From Lepturacanthus savala (lineage: Eukaryota > Chordata > Actinopteri > Scombriformes > Trichiuridae): a stretch of 64,000 nt of DNA. The position numbers were made by a program, and so were the translations under genes. The notes below the pieces were generated by a model. The model saw only the letters and a list, made by a program, of their open reading frames with translations. It was not told where the DNA came from and ran no database searches. The stretch spans positions 13,366,348 through 13,430,347 of the forward strand of contig CM060471.1 in assembly GCA_030544235.1 (NCBI GenBank), written 5' to 3'. Shown in pieces: positions 48,127-60,225 of the stretch; positions within the stretch are counted from its first letter, which is position 1, and each line of letters begins with the position of its first letter.

Positions 48127-48979
48127 AGTTTTCTTATGGTTGGTACATTATTACTCAAGTAATCTGGTTCTTTTCTATGGCTCTTTGGTACATATAAAGA
48201 GAACTGATTCATTTTTGGTGAGAGTTTTTCTTCCTATTGGTCATTCCCCTTTATTGCGCCAATAAAAACTTTCCTATTATTAAGTGTTGCATGAATTACA
48301 TTCAAGCAGAGAGGTATTTCATAGTAGTAAATTCTCTGACAAAGCAGCACCTTGGGTAATATTGACAATCCATATTTTACCCTATAATTATCCTAGTAAT
48401 CGTTTTGCACATGAACCTAATGACCCCAGCCCCTTAAACCTTCTGTAGCGTGAATGTGAAAAAGTAGTTTCTTTTTTCCTTTTAGTTCGAGCCTATTTTA
48501 TTATGTAGGTTTACTTCAATAACTTCACTTTAATATAATTTATCTGATCTGATCCCAGAATTAACTCCTGTTGCATTTGTGTACTGCAGAAATATATTAC
48601 TCTTTGAAATGATTGATTGGACTGATCTTATCAGCCGCCTTTTTCAATATTGTAGTGAGATATCATCAGGAGACACACTGAGCGAGGCTTTTCTCTTTCA
48701 TTGCTTTTTATATATTTCTTTGACCTGTCGAATATTGCCTTGACTAGTAAAGTCAATAAATTCTAAAAACCTGTCCAGATTCTGATAATCTATAGTTGTG
48801 GGCAGCGTGTGCATACAAATTGTGGCGCTGTGAGACAAAGATGGTGGTGCTGCAAAAGGGAACCGTAAGTTCAATTATAAATATCTGTGCTTCACTTAGC
48901 CATAACCGCAGCACTCACCATTTCCCCTATGGGGAGGTGAAAGGAGTGGGACAGTAGAGAGGGATAAGGGGGATTGCAG

Positions 48980-49516
48980 GGTGGGTGGTATGTATGTATT
49001 TGTGTGTGCGTGACATTGATCTGAAGTAGAAGAAGTGGACGACACGGCCGGCCGGCTATTAGCCGTGGCCCGACCGAGACACGAGGCATGGCGGAGATGT
49101 GATTAGCTGACAATGAGAAGACGAAGTGGCTCGTCCATCTGCCTGGCATACATCATGCGGCGAGGCCTCGGCCATATACCCGCTTGCGTTTTTCGCTCCC
49201 ATTAGGAAATCAGCCCCCAGTCATATTTCTTAGATCCAGGCTTGAAGCAGATCAATGAAACGAAATGGACTCGGTGCCAGCGGGCCACTTGTGTCTGAGT
49301 GGGGCCATCACATCTCCTGTTGGCCCGTCCTGAAGCGGATGTGGAGGGGTGGGGGTGAGGGTGGAGGGTGGAGGGAGCCTTGCCTCAGTACTTCGCCTGA
49401 GGGGCAAGGAGGGCAAGTGCACTGGTGATGAGTCACTTCCACAAGTTGTTTATTGATCGGCTGCGGGGCGTTCTATCTCGGCGCTCATTAAGCGCGCCGT
49501 CTACCAGTCCGTGCAG
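48980..49516. promoter_or_regulatory. Candidate conserved noncoding element cluster
   Basis: This GC-balanced, repeat-free run has GGCCGGCCGGCTATTAGC, GATGTGATTAGCTGACAATG, GCTCCCATTAGGAAATC, CGCTCATTAAGCGCGCC and many CpGs. It leads directly into the inverted duplicate element at 49517-49773. It is the most enhancer-like stretch of the gene-free region by composition. Confidence 0.35.
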
Positions 49517-49773
49517 CTTATTTGCATGGAAATGATGATCTTTGGGACTGACAGAGTGTTTGTGCTGTTCCATCAGTTATCATGGTGTCAAAGGAACGAA
49601 ATGAAGCAGATAACAAGGGATCAAGGGTTTTAGTGTCTGTCAATTGGGCAGGTGCATCATTTATTCAATCCCAAATTGGTTTTGCTTGGCTGAAGATAAT
49701 ATTTTCCTCTCACCGATGTGGGGAAAGTGAATTTATTTCAGGGCTATAGCACAGACAGATTTTGTTCCAAGAA
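49517..49773 (+). repeat. Inverted duplicate element, arm A
   Basis: It matches the reverse complement of 58726-58968 over about 250 bp. Exact shared blocks include ATCAGTTATCATGGTGTCAA, AATGAAGCAGATAACAAGGG, GATAATATTTTCCT, GGGAAAGTGAATT and ATTTTGTTCCAAGAA. A hand alignment of the central ~190 bases shows about 26 substitutions, roughly 86% identity. No terminal repeats, target duplication, poly(A) or coding frame. The left flank contains a consensus octamer ATTTGCAT. The nature is undetermined: a duplicated regulatory element or an unrecognised repeat. Confidence 0.85.
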
Positions 49774-50339
49774 ACGTGCATGTACGTGTGTGCGTGTGTG
49801 CGCTTACAGAATTGTGTGCCGCCTATTAAGATTCCACACGAACAGCCACACTGCACCACTATCACTTTCTGCTCCGTCTCACTTTGTGCCATTTGCACAT
49901 TTCCTCAGAGATTAGCCATTTGCAGAAATCTCTGGAGGAGAGTGAGAGGGGGGCGAGATACAAAATTGAAAAGCTGTTCTTAAAATATGAGTAAAACCAA
50001 AGGAAATTGAAGTAAGGCTAGTAACTGCAGCAGGGCATGGGTGTCGCTTGAAATTGTTGAACGTTACTACTGTTATGTGAAGTATGTGGCCTGGTTTTCA
50101 ATGTAGGGCTGGGTGAAGGTTTGGGGTCGTTTCACGATTGTAATACATGTTTGTGCACCTGCAAAATGCTGGATTAAAATGTTATATTATCTGGACAGAC
50201 AGAAAGTGCTAGCTAGTGTTAGCTACCCAGCAGGCAGGGGACAGAATCCTCAAACCGTTAGCCAACTCCCACAGGTTCAACTCTTCAAACAAATGATGAA
50301 ACCATTCACAAACCAAAAATACAAACCAATATGAAGCGT

Positions 50340-50730
50340 CATTTAGTATGTTTACATGCACAGTTAAATCTACTCGGACAACTGTCCTCGTCCCAGTATA
50401 CATGCACAGGAGGTAAATTTATATATTGAGTCATGTTGTCTGTTAAAACAGGCGGTGATATGCATTAATAAGCTTGTTAGTATTGGACTGATTAACCTTT
50501 TGTTTGACAATAAAAGTCAAAAGACTAGTAAACTAGCCAGTTATCAACCAAGAGATAAACTGGCACAATGATCAGTTTTGCAAAAATGCGCTTTATTTAC
50601 CAAGTTACCCAGCCTACTTCCTTGTTCTAGCCTAAGTTGTGTTGACATGTTTACATGCACCTTAAAAGTCTGGTTTTAGTGGGAGTAACACAATAATTCA
50701 TTTTTTAAGCTGTTATGTAAACCTGTTGAC
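50340..50730. repeat. Probable dispersed repeat with TTTACATGCAC ends
   Basis: The left end has GTATGTTTACATGCACAG and the far end ATGTTTACATGCACCTTAA. Internally it has ATTGGACTGATTAACC. This recalls a fish family marked by TTTACATGCAC and alternating TTAAT cores. Boundaries are approximate. Confidence 0.4.
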
Positions 50731-51320
50731 TGTCTATCTTTCTCATTAAGCTAGCTGCTAGCTTCTCTAAGCCATAACATGCCTGTATACTGATTAAGAT
50801 AAAGAATAAGTAAACAAGACAAAGAATCAAAGGTTTTCCTGACACCTGTTGGTTAGTTTAAAAAAAGGTACTGCAGCTTGATACCAGGCCTTTTAAACAA
50901 CCTAAAAAAGATTTATCTCCATTCTGCATTTGACTTCCAAAGTGAGACCTACTGTAGTTTAGGTCATGATAAGCGAGCCTGAAGTGGATAATGTGCAGTC
51001 ATCTGAACCGGGGTAGAATGTCTCAACACATGCCCTCTTTTAAACGCTTGGCTTCCCACCGACACAGTCCCTCTTTGCCTTCAGACATTTCTGTAGATGT
51101 TACTTAATGTGTGGTTTCCCACATCTACTGTAGAGCTACATAATGTGACTGAACCAGCAGTCATCCACAAGTATCATAATGTATTCATATTATTTATATT
51201 TGTATTATAATGGGATCCTAGATATGTAGTAATGCTAAAATGAGAAGTTGATTAACCGATTTATTGCTGTTTCCAAATATAACAATTTGCTTTTCTGATT
51301 TTTTGGATTGCTAATAATAT

Positions 51321-51650
51321 AAACTAAAGTTGAAAGGGTTGGGGTCACCCAGACAATGAAATGTCACAATTTTATTTACCACCGCCTTCTGACACAATGA
51401 GCAAACACATTGTACCATTAGAACACTGACTGATAGTTGCTGGAAATGGGCCCTTTATACACCTATGTAGATATTGCGCCAAAAACTAGACAATTGCAGC
51501 TAGAATAGTCATTTACCATATTAGCAATGTATAGAGTGTATTTCTGGTTAGTTTAAAGCTATCTCATTAAAAATAGTGCCTTTCTTTAAAAAAAAAAGCA
51601 CTATTTTTTTCACATTTCTAAGTGACCCCAAACTTTTGAACAATAGTGTA
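51321..51650. mobile_element. Tc1-like MITE, copy 2 (internally deleted)
   Basis: The left end is diverged (AAGTTGAAAGGGTTGGGGTCA). The right end is intact: AGTGACCCCAAACTTTTGAAC then AATAGTGTA. Compared with 54497-54975 it lacks about 150 bp after TTTATTTACCACC. It shares CATTGTACCATTAGAACACT and AGCAATGTATAGAGTG. Confidence 0.88.
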
Positions 51651-52354
51651 CAAAACAACAGGAAATTACAAGATGCCACCTTTGGGCTCTGGTGGCCTCT
51701 CTTATAGATTAAACAAGGAAATCAAAAAGAACGACTCCCTTGATTACACACATAAAGGATATTTAACCTGGTTCTGGAATCTGCATACATGAATTATTTG
51801 CATCATGGTAAACATTGGACCCATGCGAGGAACTAAAAGACAGGATGTGTTGGCCTCTACAGTTGCAATTTTAACAGTTTTTTGTGAGGTTCCAGATTTA
51901 ATAGAAGAAGAATTCTCCTGTAAACAAAGACTAACTATCCCAAGCTTATCAATCATTTCTTGCATAGATGCAAAGCACTGTGAAACCAGGCTGTATTTCC
52001 CCATATGCCTCTGTTCTCCATTCAGCACCTCTCCCCTCCTCTGCATTCTGTATCACTTTTTGTCACGTTCCTCAACACGTCTGTCATCCTGTCGTCGCAA
52101 ACCTATTATGTTATGTTTTCCTGAGCTCCTGTAGTTGCCATCTTTCATATTAAAGACTTTTAACCTGAGTGCTGCTGTCACTAACAGAGATCAGGCCTGG
52201 CAGCTCTGCGGCGCCGAGCCCACACACCTCAAAGCCTGCTCCAAGCTCTGTGTGTGCATACAGCATGCACTTCTGAACGTCTGACCTTGTATGATTTGGT
52301 GCGAATGGACATATATGCATGCATGCTTGTGTATTAGTCGAGAGGAGGCAGGCG

Positions 52355-52396
52355 TTTGTGTATGTGTGTGTGTGGGTGGGTGGGTGGGTGTGTGTG
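52355..52396. repeat. GT / GGGT simple repeat
   Basis: This is a (GT)n tract passing into (GGGT)n and back. It is the source of the His/Thr-rich antisense open frame here. Confidence 0.9.
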
Positions 52397-52894
52397 ATCA
52401 GATGTGTATACGCTTGAGTTAGCAGATACATTGTTGTAAGGCATCAGATGAAAAAACATACAGTATGATACAAACTGTGTATGAAACAAATGAATAAATC
52501 ATGTCTCGCTGCGCAGTGTGAAAAAAATGAATGCCAGTTTTCTATTCCAATATTCATGACAAAAAAAATGTGCTGCATGACCTTGAGTCTAAATTCATAC
52601 CTTGTTTGTGTAGTTTGTCAGCTGCTGACAGAAGAAAGTGGAGACAAATTCATATGATAGAGTAGAATAGACCTTTTTATTTTTTTTATTATTTATTCTC
52701 ATATGACTGAAAGAACTGTCAACTAAAGTATTTGTGATAGTCAAACTCACATAGGTATCAAACATAGGTACATATGTTGAACTGACATTTAATTATTATG
52801 TTGTATTTACCTATTGTCGTTAAGTATAAAAATAACTTCTTGTTAAATTAGCATATTATAATTTGGTGGAAATATTTTCCATATTTTTTAAAAA

Positions 52895-53145
52895 TTATTA
52901 TCATTGTTTTAATTTTTTATGAAGAAGATGTCCTAATTCTCTGGTTCCAGCTTCTCAAATCTGATAATTTCCTGGTATCTTTAGTCTTCTATAATAGTAA
53001 ACTGATGATCTTTGGGTAAAAGACATTAGTTTGCATCTTCGGCTTTGGGAAACAGTGATCAACATTTCATGAACCAAACATATATAATTGATCAATTGTT
53101 TCAATAATCAATTAATCAACTTCCAAAATAGTTGCAGCCATATTC
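52895..53145. repeat. Dispersed MITE-like repeat, copy 2
   Basis: It matches 24740-25069 in the same orientation: TTTAGTCTTCTATAATAGTA, GGGAAACAGTGATCAACAT, TGAACCAAACATATA, AATCAATTAATCAAC and ATAGTTGCAGCCATA. The AGTTGCAGCC end is clearer here than in copy 1. Confidence 0.65.
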
Positions 53146-53819
53146 TAATGTATCAATGATGGTAATTACAATTCCATTCCTTTTATTCTAGTCTTTCTAG
53201 CAGTTTGAGCATAAGACAAGTCTAGAAGTTTGTAAAATGATAATAAATTCAACTATTTTCTGGTTATGTATAATGATTACAGATAACTGAGCCAGACCTT
53301 CAACACAAGAGTGGCTATTGAACATTAGTGTTATTTTTTGATGTTGACCAAAATGCGTCTCAAGAACTCAACATTGAAAACTGAAAGAGACAACCCGCAT
53401 TGGCCTGTTCATATTCTTACTCTTCTTTGTCTCCTCTTTGATCTAGTTTTAATCAGAAAGTTGCTGTTTTAAACCATTATTTAATAATCAAACTATATTT
53501 TATTGAGAGACATTTATTTTACAGCGGCTTGTGTTCAGAGAGAACAGAAGGAGTTTGGCCTCGTTTACTAAAAGAAAAAAAAAAAACGTTGAAAAGAATG
53601 TTCCAGTATTCATGTTTAAACAATAGCCAGCGCTCAACGAAAATACAACTCCAGCTGCTGATGGAATAAACTGAATATTCCACATATAGTCGCATGAAAT
53701 AAAATAACTGATCGTGTTAGTTCGGGCAGGTTATATCAGTCATGCACCAATCTAATATCAAATCAAATTCTCTCTATTTGATGTGATTTCTGCTGACTTT
53801 GTTCTGTTAACTGCAGAAT

Positions 53820-54235
53820 TTCCAGCATAATTGCTATACAGCTCACATCTGCGCCGTCGAATTCAGCGGGAAAACTGTTAGAGCCGCGTTGCCGTGGCTT
53901 TCACATCACGAGCGTCCCACAGTACAATAAGGCTCAAGCTGGGTGGGACTGTCTGGCCGGCCAGACAACCGGCCAATTATCCCGCATCACGTAGCGGATC
54001 GCGGCTATATTTTACCAGACTAATTGCCGTTTCAGTCAAACAAGCCTGCATAAATTGACATTAACGGTTTCCAATTGATTCTGTATGTGGCCGGCCACCT
54101 TCTGGTTCCCAGTTGGACTTCTCTAGCCATTAGAGTTGTCCTGCAGCAGTTCCACGTGTCCGTACTGGAAGCTCTAATGTTTGTTTCTTACTCTCAACGA
54201 ATCTCATGTGCGCAGCCGAACCAACTGTGAAATCA
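53820..54235. promoter_or_regulatory. Candidate conserved noncoding element
   Basis: This repeat-free, CpG-containing block has two GGCCGGCC-type palindromes (CTGGCCGGCCAG near 53953, GTGGCCGGCCAC near 54088), CAGACTAATTGCCG, TTCCAATTGATTC and TAGCCATTAGAG. It is sharply different in composition from the AT-rich flanks. No coding frame is credible. Conservation is not tested. Confidence 0.35.
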
Positions 54236-54496
54236 TCATATTAAAAACACATCAATGATTCACGCTGCTGCTCTCGGTGACATGTTCCCTTACCATGAAG
54301 ATTGTGGTCAGGTTAATTTGTCTACAAACAGCTACAAACTCTCTGGGGAGTCGTGTGTGTGTGTGCAGCAGATGTCACTGCAAATACACAGCAATATGGT
54401 TTACACAGCTTCACTAGCTTGTTGCGCTACATCACGTGTGTTTTAAGGACAGTACAAAGAGCATTTGTTGAGCTAGAATCAGCAAAAGGCTAAATA

Positions 54497-54975
54497 TACG
54501 CTACCGTTCAAAAATTTGGGCTCACCCAGACAATTAAGTGTTTTCCGTGAAAAGTCACGATTTTATTTACCACAATGAGTTGTAAAATGAATAGAAAATA
54601 TCGTCAAGACATTGACACGGTGAGAAATAATGATTCGTATTTGAAATGATCATTTTTATAGCTTGTCTAACCAGCTAAACTGTTTTCAGCTGTGCTAACA
54701 TGATTGTTGCACAAGGGTTTTCTAATCATCCATTAGCCTTCTGACACGAGTAAACACATTGTACCATTAGAACACTGGACTGACAGTTGCTGGAAATGGG
54801 CCTCTATACACCTATGTAGATATTGCACCAAAAACCAGACATTTGCAGCTAGAATAGTCATTTACCACATTAGCAATGTATAGAATGCATTTCTGATTAA
54901 AGTTATCTTCGTTGTGATTTTCTTTCAAAAATAAGGACGTTTCGAAGTGACTCCATACTTTTGAACGGTAGTGTA
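54497..54975. mobile_element. Tc1-like MITE, copy 3 (full length)
   Basis: This is the most complete copy. The left end TACGCTACCGTTCAAAAATT and right end ACTTTTGAACGGTAGTGTA are inverted repeats bounded by TA. It is 479 bp, with GGTTTTCTAATCATCCATTA, GGAAATGGGCCTCTATACAC and AAGTGACTCCATACTTTTG. No transposase, so it depends on a Tc1/mariner-type enzyme in trans. Confidence 0.92.
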
Positions 54976-57109
54976 AATGGAGAAATAGTACCCGATTGCA
55001 AATTTTGTGATGGTGAACCACGGACAATAAGCTATGGCATTCTGTAATATTATATAGCAAAAGATGCCAGAAAATACTTTAAATATGTAGCTAACTATAA
55101 CAAAGTAGCTAACTGCTAAAAAAAAAAAAAAAAACCTACTGAGATTATAGTAAATTACTGCCTATCTGCAACAGTTTACAGTTAAGGGGGTAGTTATACT
55201 CACCCACTTACATCACAGATTTTTATTTTATTTATTATGTTGTAGAATAGTTAAATGCATGTAGTTCAATTACTGGTTTACAGAAATAGGTCAGTATTTT
55301 CAACATCTAGTCCCATTTCCCAAATTCCTGGTGTATATATGAAGCATAGAGACCATAATTTCACTGATCCCTCCAATTTCCCACCAGTGGGATTTTCAAT
55401 ATAATAGAAGTGCACAGGGCAGATTTTCAGTAGCTCTTTTCCAAATAGGAAGCGTAACAGGAAGCTCATTCTTTAATCCTACTTGTTGTCAATATGTTGT
55501 CTTGCAATTTATAGATGACTTGCTTACCGAATACTGAAACCGGAGCTCGATTTGTTCCAGATTACTATTTTGAAGACCAAAGTACAGCTCTAGTAAACCT
55601 CCACCACTGTGTTGCAAATAGGACTGAACGCTCATTTCCAAGCGTTTCAAAACAGGTACAAATGATTGAAATGTGATCCCTTACATGGTCCAGGTGACTG
55701 AATCGGGTATTATTCCAGCCCAAACTTCTTACCGGTATGTATTAAATTTTTTTTGCAAAGTAAAATAGGTTTTTCTACTAGGATTCAAATCTGCCCTGTG
55801 CACTTCCATTATATTGAATCGTAAGGGAAATCGAACTCTTCTCGCTCTTTGTCTTTTTTTTTTTTTTTTTTCAGATCTGGAGAGCAAGTTGGGTGAGAGG
55901 ATGTGATGCTTTTTCCCATCATGAGGACATCCGACTGCGTAGCTTTGATAAGGTTTGCTCCAGGTGTCCTCATAGTCAGGTTCGATGTGTTTTTCGGTCG
56001 ACGTCCTCCGCTCAACCCGTCGTTTTACCACAGGCAAGCCGGGGGTTGGGGGGGATTTAAAAAAAAAAAAAAGGCAAATCGAGCACCATGTGGATTCTAC
56101 GCCAGTGTGATGGATGAACGAATCCGACAGTGACCTTCAGAAAATCGGCATCAAATGGAAACGTTATTAAATGAATTCTAATTAAATTAGCCCAAGGATA
56201 TCTGTTCCCACTCAAAAATTTAACAGTTTACCCTCCGGTTTCTTCTTTCTTCTCTTGTGTGTCTCGCCTAGTCACAAGCCCTTTTTTAATCAATTAATCC
56301 CTTTTTAAAATTTTTTTTACATATAGTATATAGTAACTAATATTAATCAGTATAGTACTGAAGTCCTGTTCTACTTGTTTTTTTTTGATAAAGAGTGCAT
56401 TCATAATTTAAACCGTTTTTATTTTCTCTCAACTTGTTTCATTCAGAGCAAATCCTTGTGTGTTCAAACAACACTGTAGCATCTATAATTTATTTTTTTA
56501 TGTATTTGTTTCTATTTTTTTAAAACAGTATCAAAGCCTGTATCTGGCTACTGGCTGTTTCATGTATGATACAGATTCTGTGTTCTGCGATTCTTAAATT
56601 TAACAACTTTCTTAAGATACGAAAATGAAGCTTTCTGGATTTACAGCCAAGGGAAATGAATAAAGATTGTTCCCTTCAGTAGATATTTTGGTTATCTATA
56701 ATTAACTGGAATAATGTTAATTACATTTTCACACCATTGTCTATACTTTCTACTCCTACTTACATTTTAAAAATATCCTTGTTACTTCTATTTGCACCAA
56801 AAAGTCATTTTTCTGCCATTATTTGCCTTAAATTTGAACCAATCCAGCCCCGTTAATATATCTATATCTGTTAATATACAGTATATAATAATTATATATA
56901 TTGAATTAATTATTATATTACACTTCATACATTGGGAGATAAAGGTCGTTTTTTTTTGGTCTAAAAATCAATTGATCTAATTTTTGAGTGTTATATTTAA
57001 TAGATTTTAGCTCACTCACTCACTATTACCTGTTGAAATGCTTTTAAAGGGACAATGCGAAAGATAAACTGTGATATCTCTGCAAAATAGTGATAACAGC
57101 TCATATATT

Positions 57110-57302
57110 TTGATTCTCAGGCAATTGATTTGTGTTACTTTGACTTTTTTTTACTTTCAGTAGATTTGAAACCAGCGCTTTTACACTTTTACTTGAGCAA
57201 AAAGCTTGAGTTGATACTTCAACTTCTACAGAAGGTATTTCTAAACTCTAGTATCTGTACCTCTACTTGAATAATGAGTGTACGGTCTTCTGACACCTCT
57301 GG
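57110..57302 (-). mobile_element. Fragment related to the 47452-48126 element, inverted
   Basis: On the minus strand it begins CCAGAGGTGTCAGAAG, then TCAAGTAGAGGTACAG and TTGAAGTATCAACTCAAGC. It corresponds to the left half of the larger element. Truncated at its inner side. Confidence 0.6.
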
Positions 57303-58725
57303 CAGTTAAGAATGCGTTTCTCTCCTTGGCTGAGCTGCGCCGTGTAGAATGATGCATGTGAAGCGTTCGTTTTCACATCCATCAGCTGAAAGAGAGAAGT
57401 TTTCTCTGCCCTCATCTCGGATCTGACTCACACATATGAACCTTCAAGCCTGATTTGTGACATCACACTCACTCGTAGCCGGTATGGTCCAAGTATTGAT
57501 GCGCAGTGTGTGATGACGAAATCTGAAGCCTCCGGGGCAGATTCTACACTGAGAATAGACCTTCCACGTGAATTATGAGACATTTTCATGTCTGGCAATT
57601 ACACGTTTGAAATGAATAATATTTGCATATTGCATGGATTTTTCTATGAGGGAGAAGATAATTGAACAATTTTTTTTTTGGGGGGGGGATAAAAAATATT
57701 CCAAGCGATAAATCTGAAACATGAATGGATTGTAACGTGTGTCTTTTTCTTGATTAATCAAAGGGCTTTTCTTTTCTTCTTTTCTAACTTTGCACTCAAG
57801 TGACTCTCATTCAAGTAAACAGATGTTTAATATGTTAAATATTAAATTTAAACTTAAATGTGACATCAGACTGTGACTAAATAAGCTTTAATCTTCATTT
57901 CGAGCATTTATAGCTGTTTTTTATTGTTTCCTCACATCTGTAATGACTATATTTATACTATTCCTATCTGTTTTTAATCTTTCCATGTTATTACAGACTT
58001 CAATATTGGACCAGCGGATTTCCTTTTTCAGAAGCCATGTTAACGTTAATTTCCTGGACCGAAGCAATCTGGGCCACTCATTTGTCAATTTCAAGAGCTT
58101 TATTGAACACATTCAGATACAAATACCTGTCAGTTCCTCTTTATCTACACTATTCAGTCATTCCCACTCATTTTTTTTCCCTAGGAATCCAAACAGTCAG
58201 GGAAGGCTGAAACCAAGAGGTGTGGAGGATTGTGATGCAACATCCTCTGTCTATTCCTAAAGCCGTCACCTGCAGAATTAGCTATTTAATGACTTATTCG
58301 ATGATGGATAGCGATTCCGCGATATTTGTGTCTTACAGTAGGAGCGTGGTTGATTCTCCCTGAAAGTGCAATTTTTTAAAAGAAGAAGAAAGACACTTTT
58401 GCTTTTGATATCTTATTTTTTGCAAGTGATGAACCCAGCCATTGCTTCTGCTCTGAAATAGACGTACAGATTTAGTGGCTGACAGCTGCTCCTCAGCAGC
58501 TATCTCAAATGACGCTGATTTTGCACACGGTCACATTCTCCAATTCTCCAAATAACGCACATAACACTGCTCGAGTGCTACTGTGAACATCCTTTAATAT
58601 AACAGGGGGAAAAAAAATTGAGAAAATCCCATCTGACATCTAATCAAGACATAGCGATGAAAGAATGGAAGGAAAACATGTAAAGTAGAAGCCTAACATA
58701 CAGCCCATTTTAATCATTAAGAGTC

Positions 58726-58968
58726 TTCTTGGAACAAAATCTCTCTGCCCTGAAATGAATTCACTTTCCCTACATCAGCCCAAGGAAAATATTATCTCCA
58801 CTGAACCAAAGCCAATTTGGAATACAATAAATGATGTACCAGCCCGACTGACAGACAATAAAACCTCTGATCCCTTGTTATCTGCTTCATTTATTTCCTT
58901 TGACACCATGATAACTGATAGAACAGCATAGACAGTCTAGTCTCAAATATCATCATTTTCCATACAAC
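58726..58968 (-). repeat. Inverted duplicate element, arm B
   Basis: This is the reverse-complement partner of 49517-49773. Similarity begins at TTCTTGGAACAAAAT and ends near CATACAA. Relative to arm A it has an approximately 8-base deletion near CTGCCCTGAAATG and has lost the octamer (TTGTATGG in place of TTGCATGG). Flanks on both sides do not match those of arm A, so the duplication unit is compact. Confidence 0.85.
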
Positions 58969-59419
58969 AATATAAACCACTAGATTAACATTGTACCCAG
59001 TTTGAGTCAATATTACACCAACATAAAACCAGCTTGGAATTATTCAGAAAGCTACTCAAGGTGATTCAAGGTGTTTTTTTTTATTTTTCTGTTGGATTAT
59101 TTACACAAATTTTAGCTTCATTTTGAACAAGACGCAATACATCAGTGATAGTTTTTGACTTGTGTGTAATGCTGGGTCAAATTAACAGATTAAGGTGAAA
59201 TGACTAGAAAGTATTGCCTGATTTGTATTAAAGAGAAAGGAAACAAAAGCTGATTAAAAATCTTCAATTGAAATTTCAGCTTGGGTTTTTCGGGAAATAC
59301 ATTTGAATACTGATGTACAGGTCAAAATTACACATGTATTGACCACTGAGGGAATTAACGTGTATGCTGTACGTTTACAATGCAGCAAGCGGTTATTTTA
59401 ACATACTGTGTGATAACCT

Positions 59420-59655
59420 TAAAGGAATAGTGTGACTTTTTGGCCGCATACATTAAAAAGATAAATCCACTTGCATAGTTCGAAGGTGCTAATTGATCGT
59501 CTGTTATCTTTGGACAGAGTCATGCCAGCCGTTTCCTACTGGTTCCAATCTTTGTGGTAAGCTAAGCTAACCAGCTGGATGCAGCTACATGTTTATCATA
59601 CCATATTGAATTTTAAACTCTTTTTTTTTTTTTAAGCTTTAAGATACTATTATAT
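59420..59655. repeat. Old dispersed repeat (GCTAAGCTAACCAGCTG family)
   Basis: It contains AAGGAATAGTGTGACTTTTTG, TTTGGACAGAGTCATGCCAG and GTAAGCTAAGCTAACCAGC. These are hallmarks, from memory, of a high-copy percomorph repeat. Ends are unclear and the class is not assigned. Confidence 0.6.
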
Positions 59656-59819
59656 TTCTCATCATACAAAAAATGGTTGGATTCATTTAAAATCTTTGAT
59701 ACTTTAAATTATTCGCTTCTGCGATTAATGAAAATTCCCAAACAATTCTATTCATATTTCTATGCTGCCACTATTCAAATAAAATTGTATTCTCTCATAT
59801 CGATAGCTTGTGTTGTTCA

Positions 59820-60225
59820 TTCTCCATCTGCACTAATACCATGATCCCTGGTGACAACAGCCTCCACTATTTGCTTGTTTCACTGTTCATTAAGGACGTT
59901 TGTATTTAGAAGTCAGTATTTGTGGCAAAGGCAGAAGAGGAAAAACACGGCATATTCCCTCTCCCAGGGATTAGTCAGCCTCTGTGTGTCTTGTGACTTC
60001 AGTATCTGCACTTGTTTTCCTGCCCTTGTTCATTAGACTCTAGAGGACTTCTATATTTGCTGCAGGCTAGGAGCCCAAACAAGACTTCAATTAGCTTGAT
60101 TACATTATCTGGTGGGGAGCTGATTATATCGGGCTAGGTGGCTTTGTTGAACCAATTAGTCCCAGGTCAATTTGCATCGCCATCTCCTTTTGACTACGGG
60201 CAATGGGACGACAACAGAATCTTAA
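59820..60225. promoter_or_regulatory. Candidate conserved noncoding element
   Basis: This repeat-free block has CTTCAATTAGCTTGATTACA, GAGCTGATTATATCGGGC, AACCAATTAGTCCCAGG and AATTTGCATCGCC (octamer-like). It has the dense homeodomain-type cores and balanced GC expected of a developmental enhancer. By-eye candidate. Confidence 0.35.
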
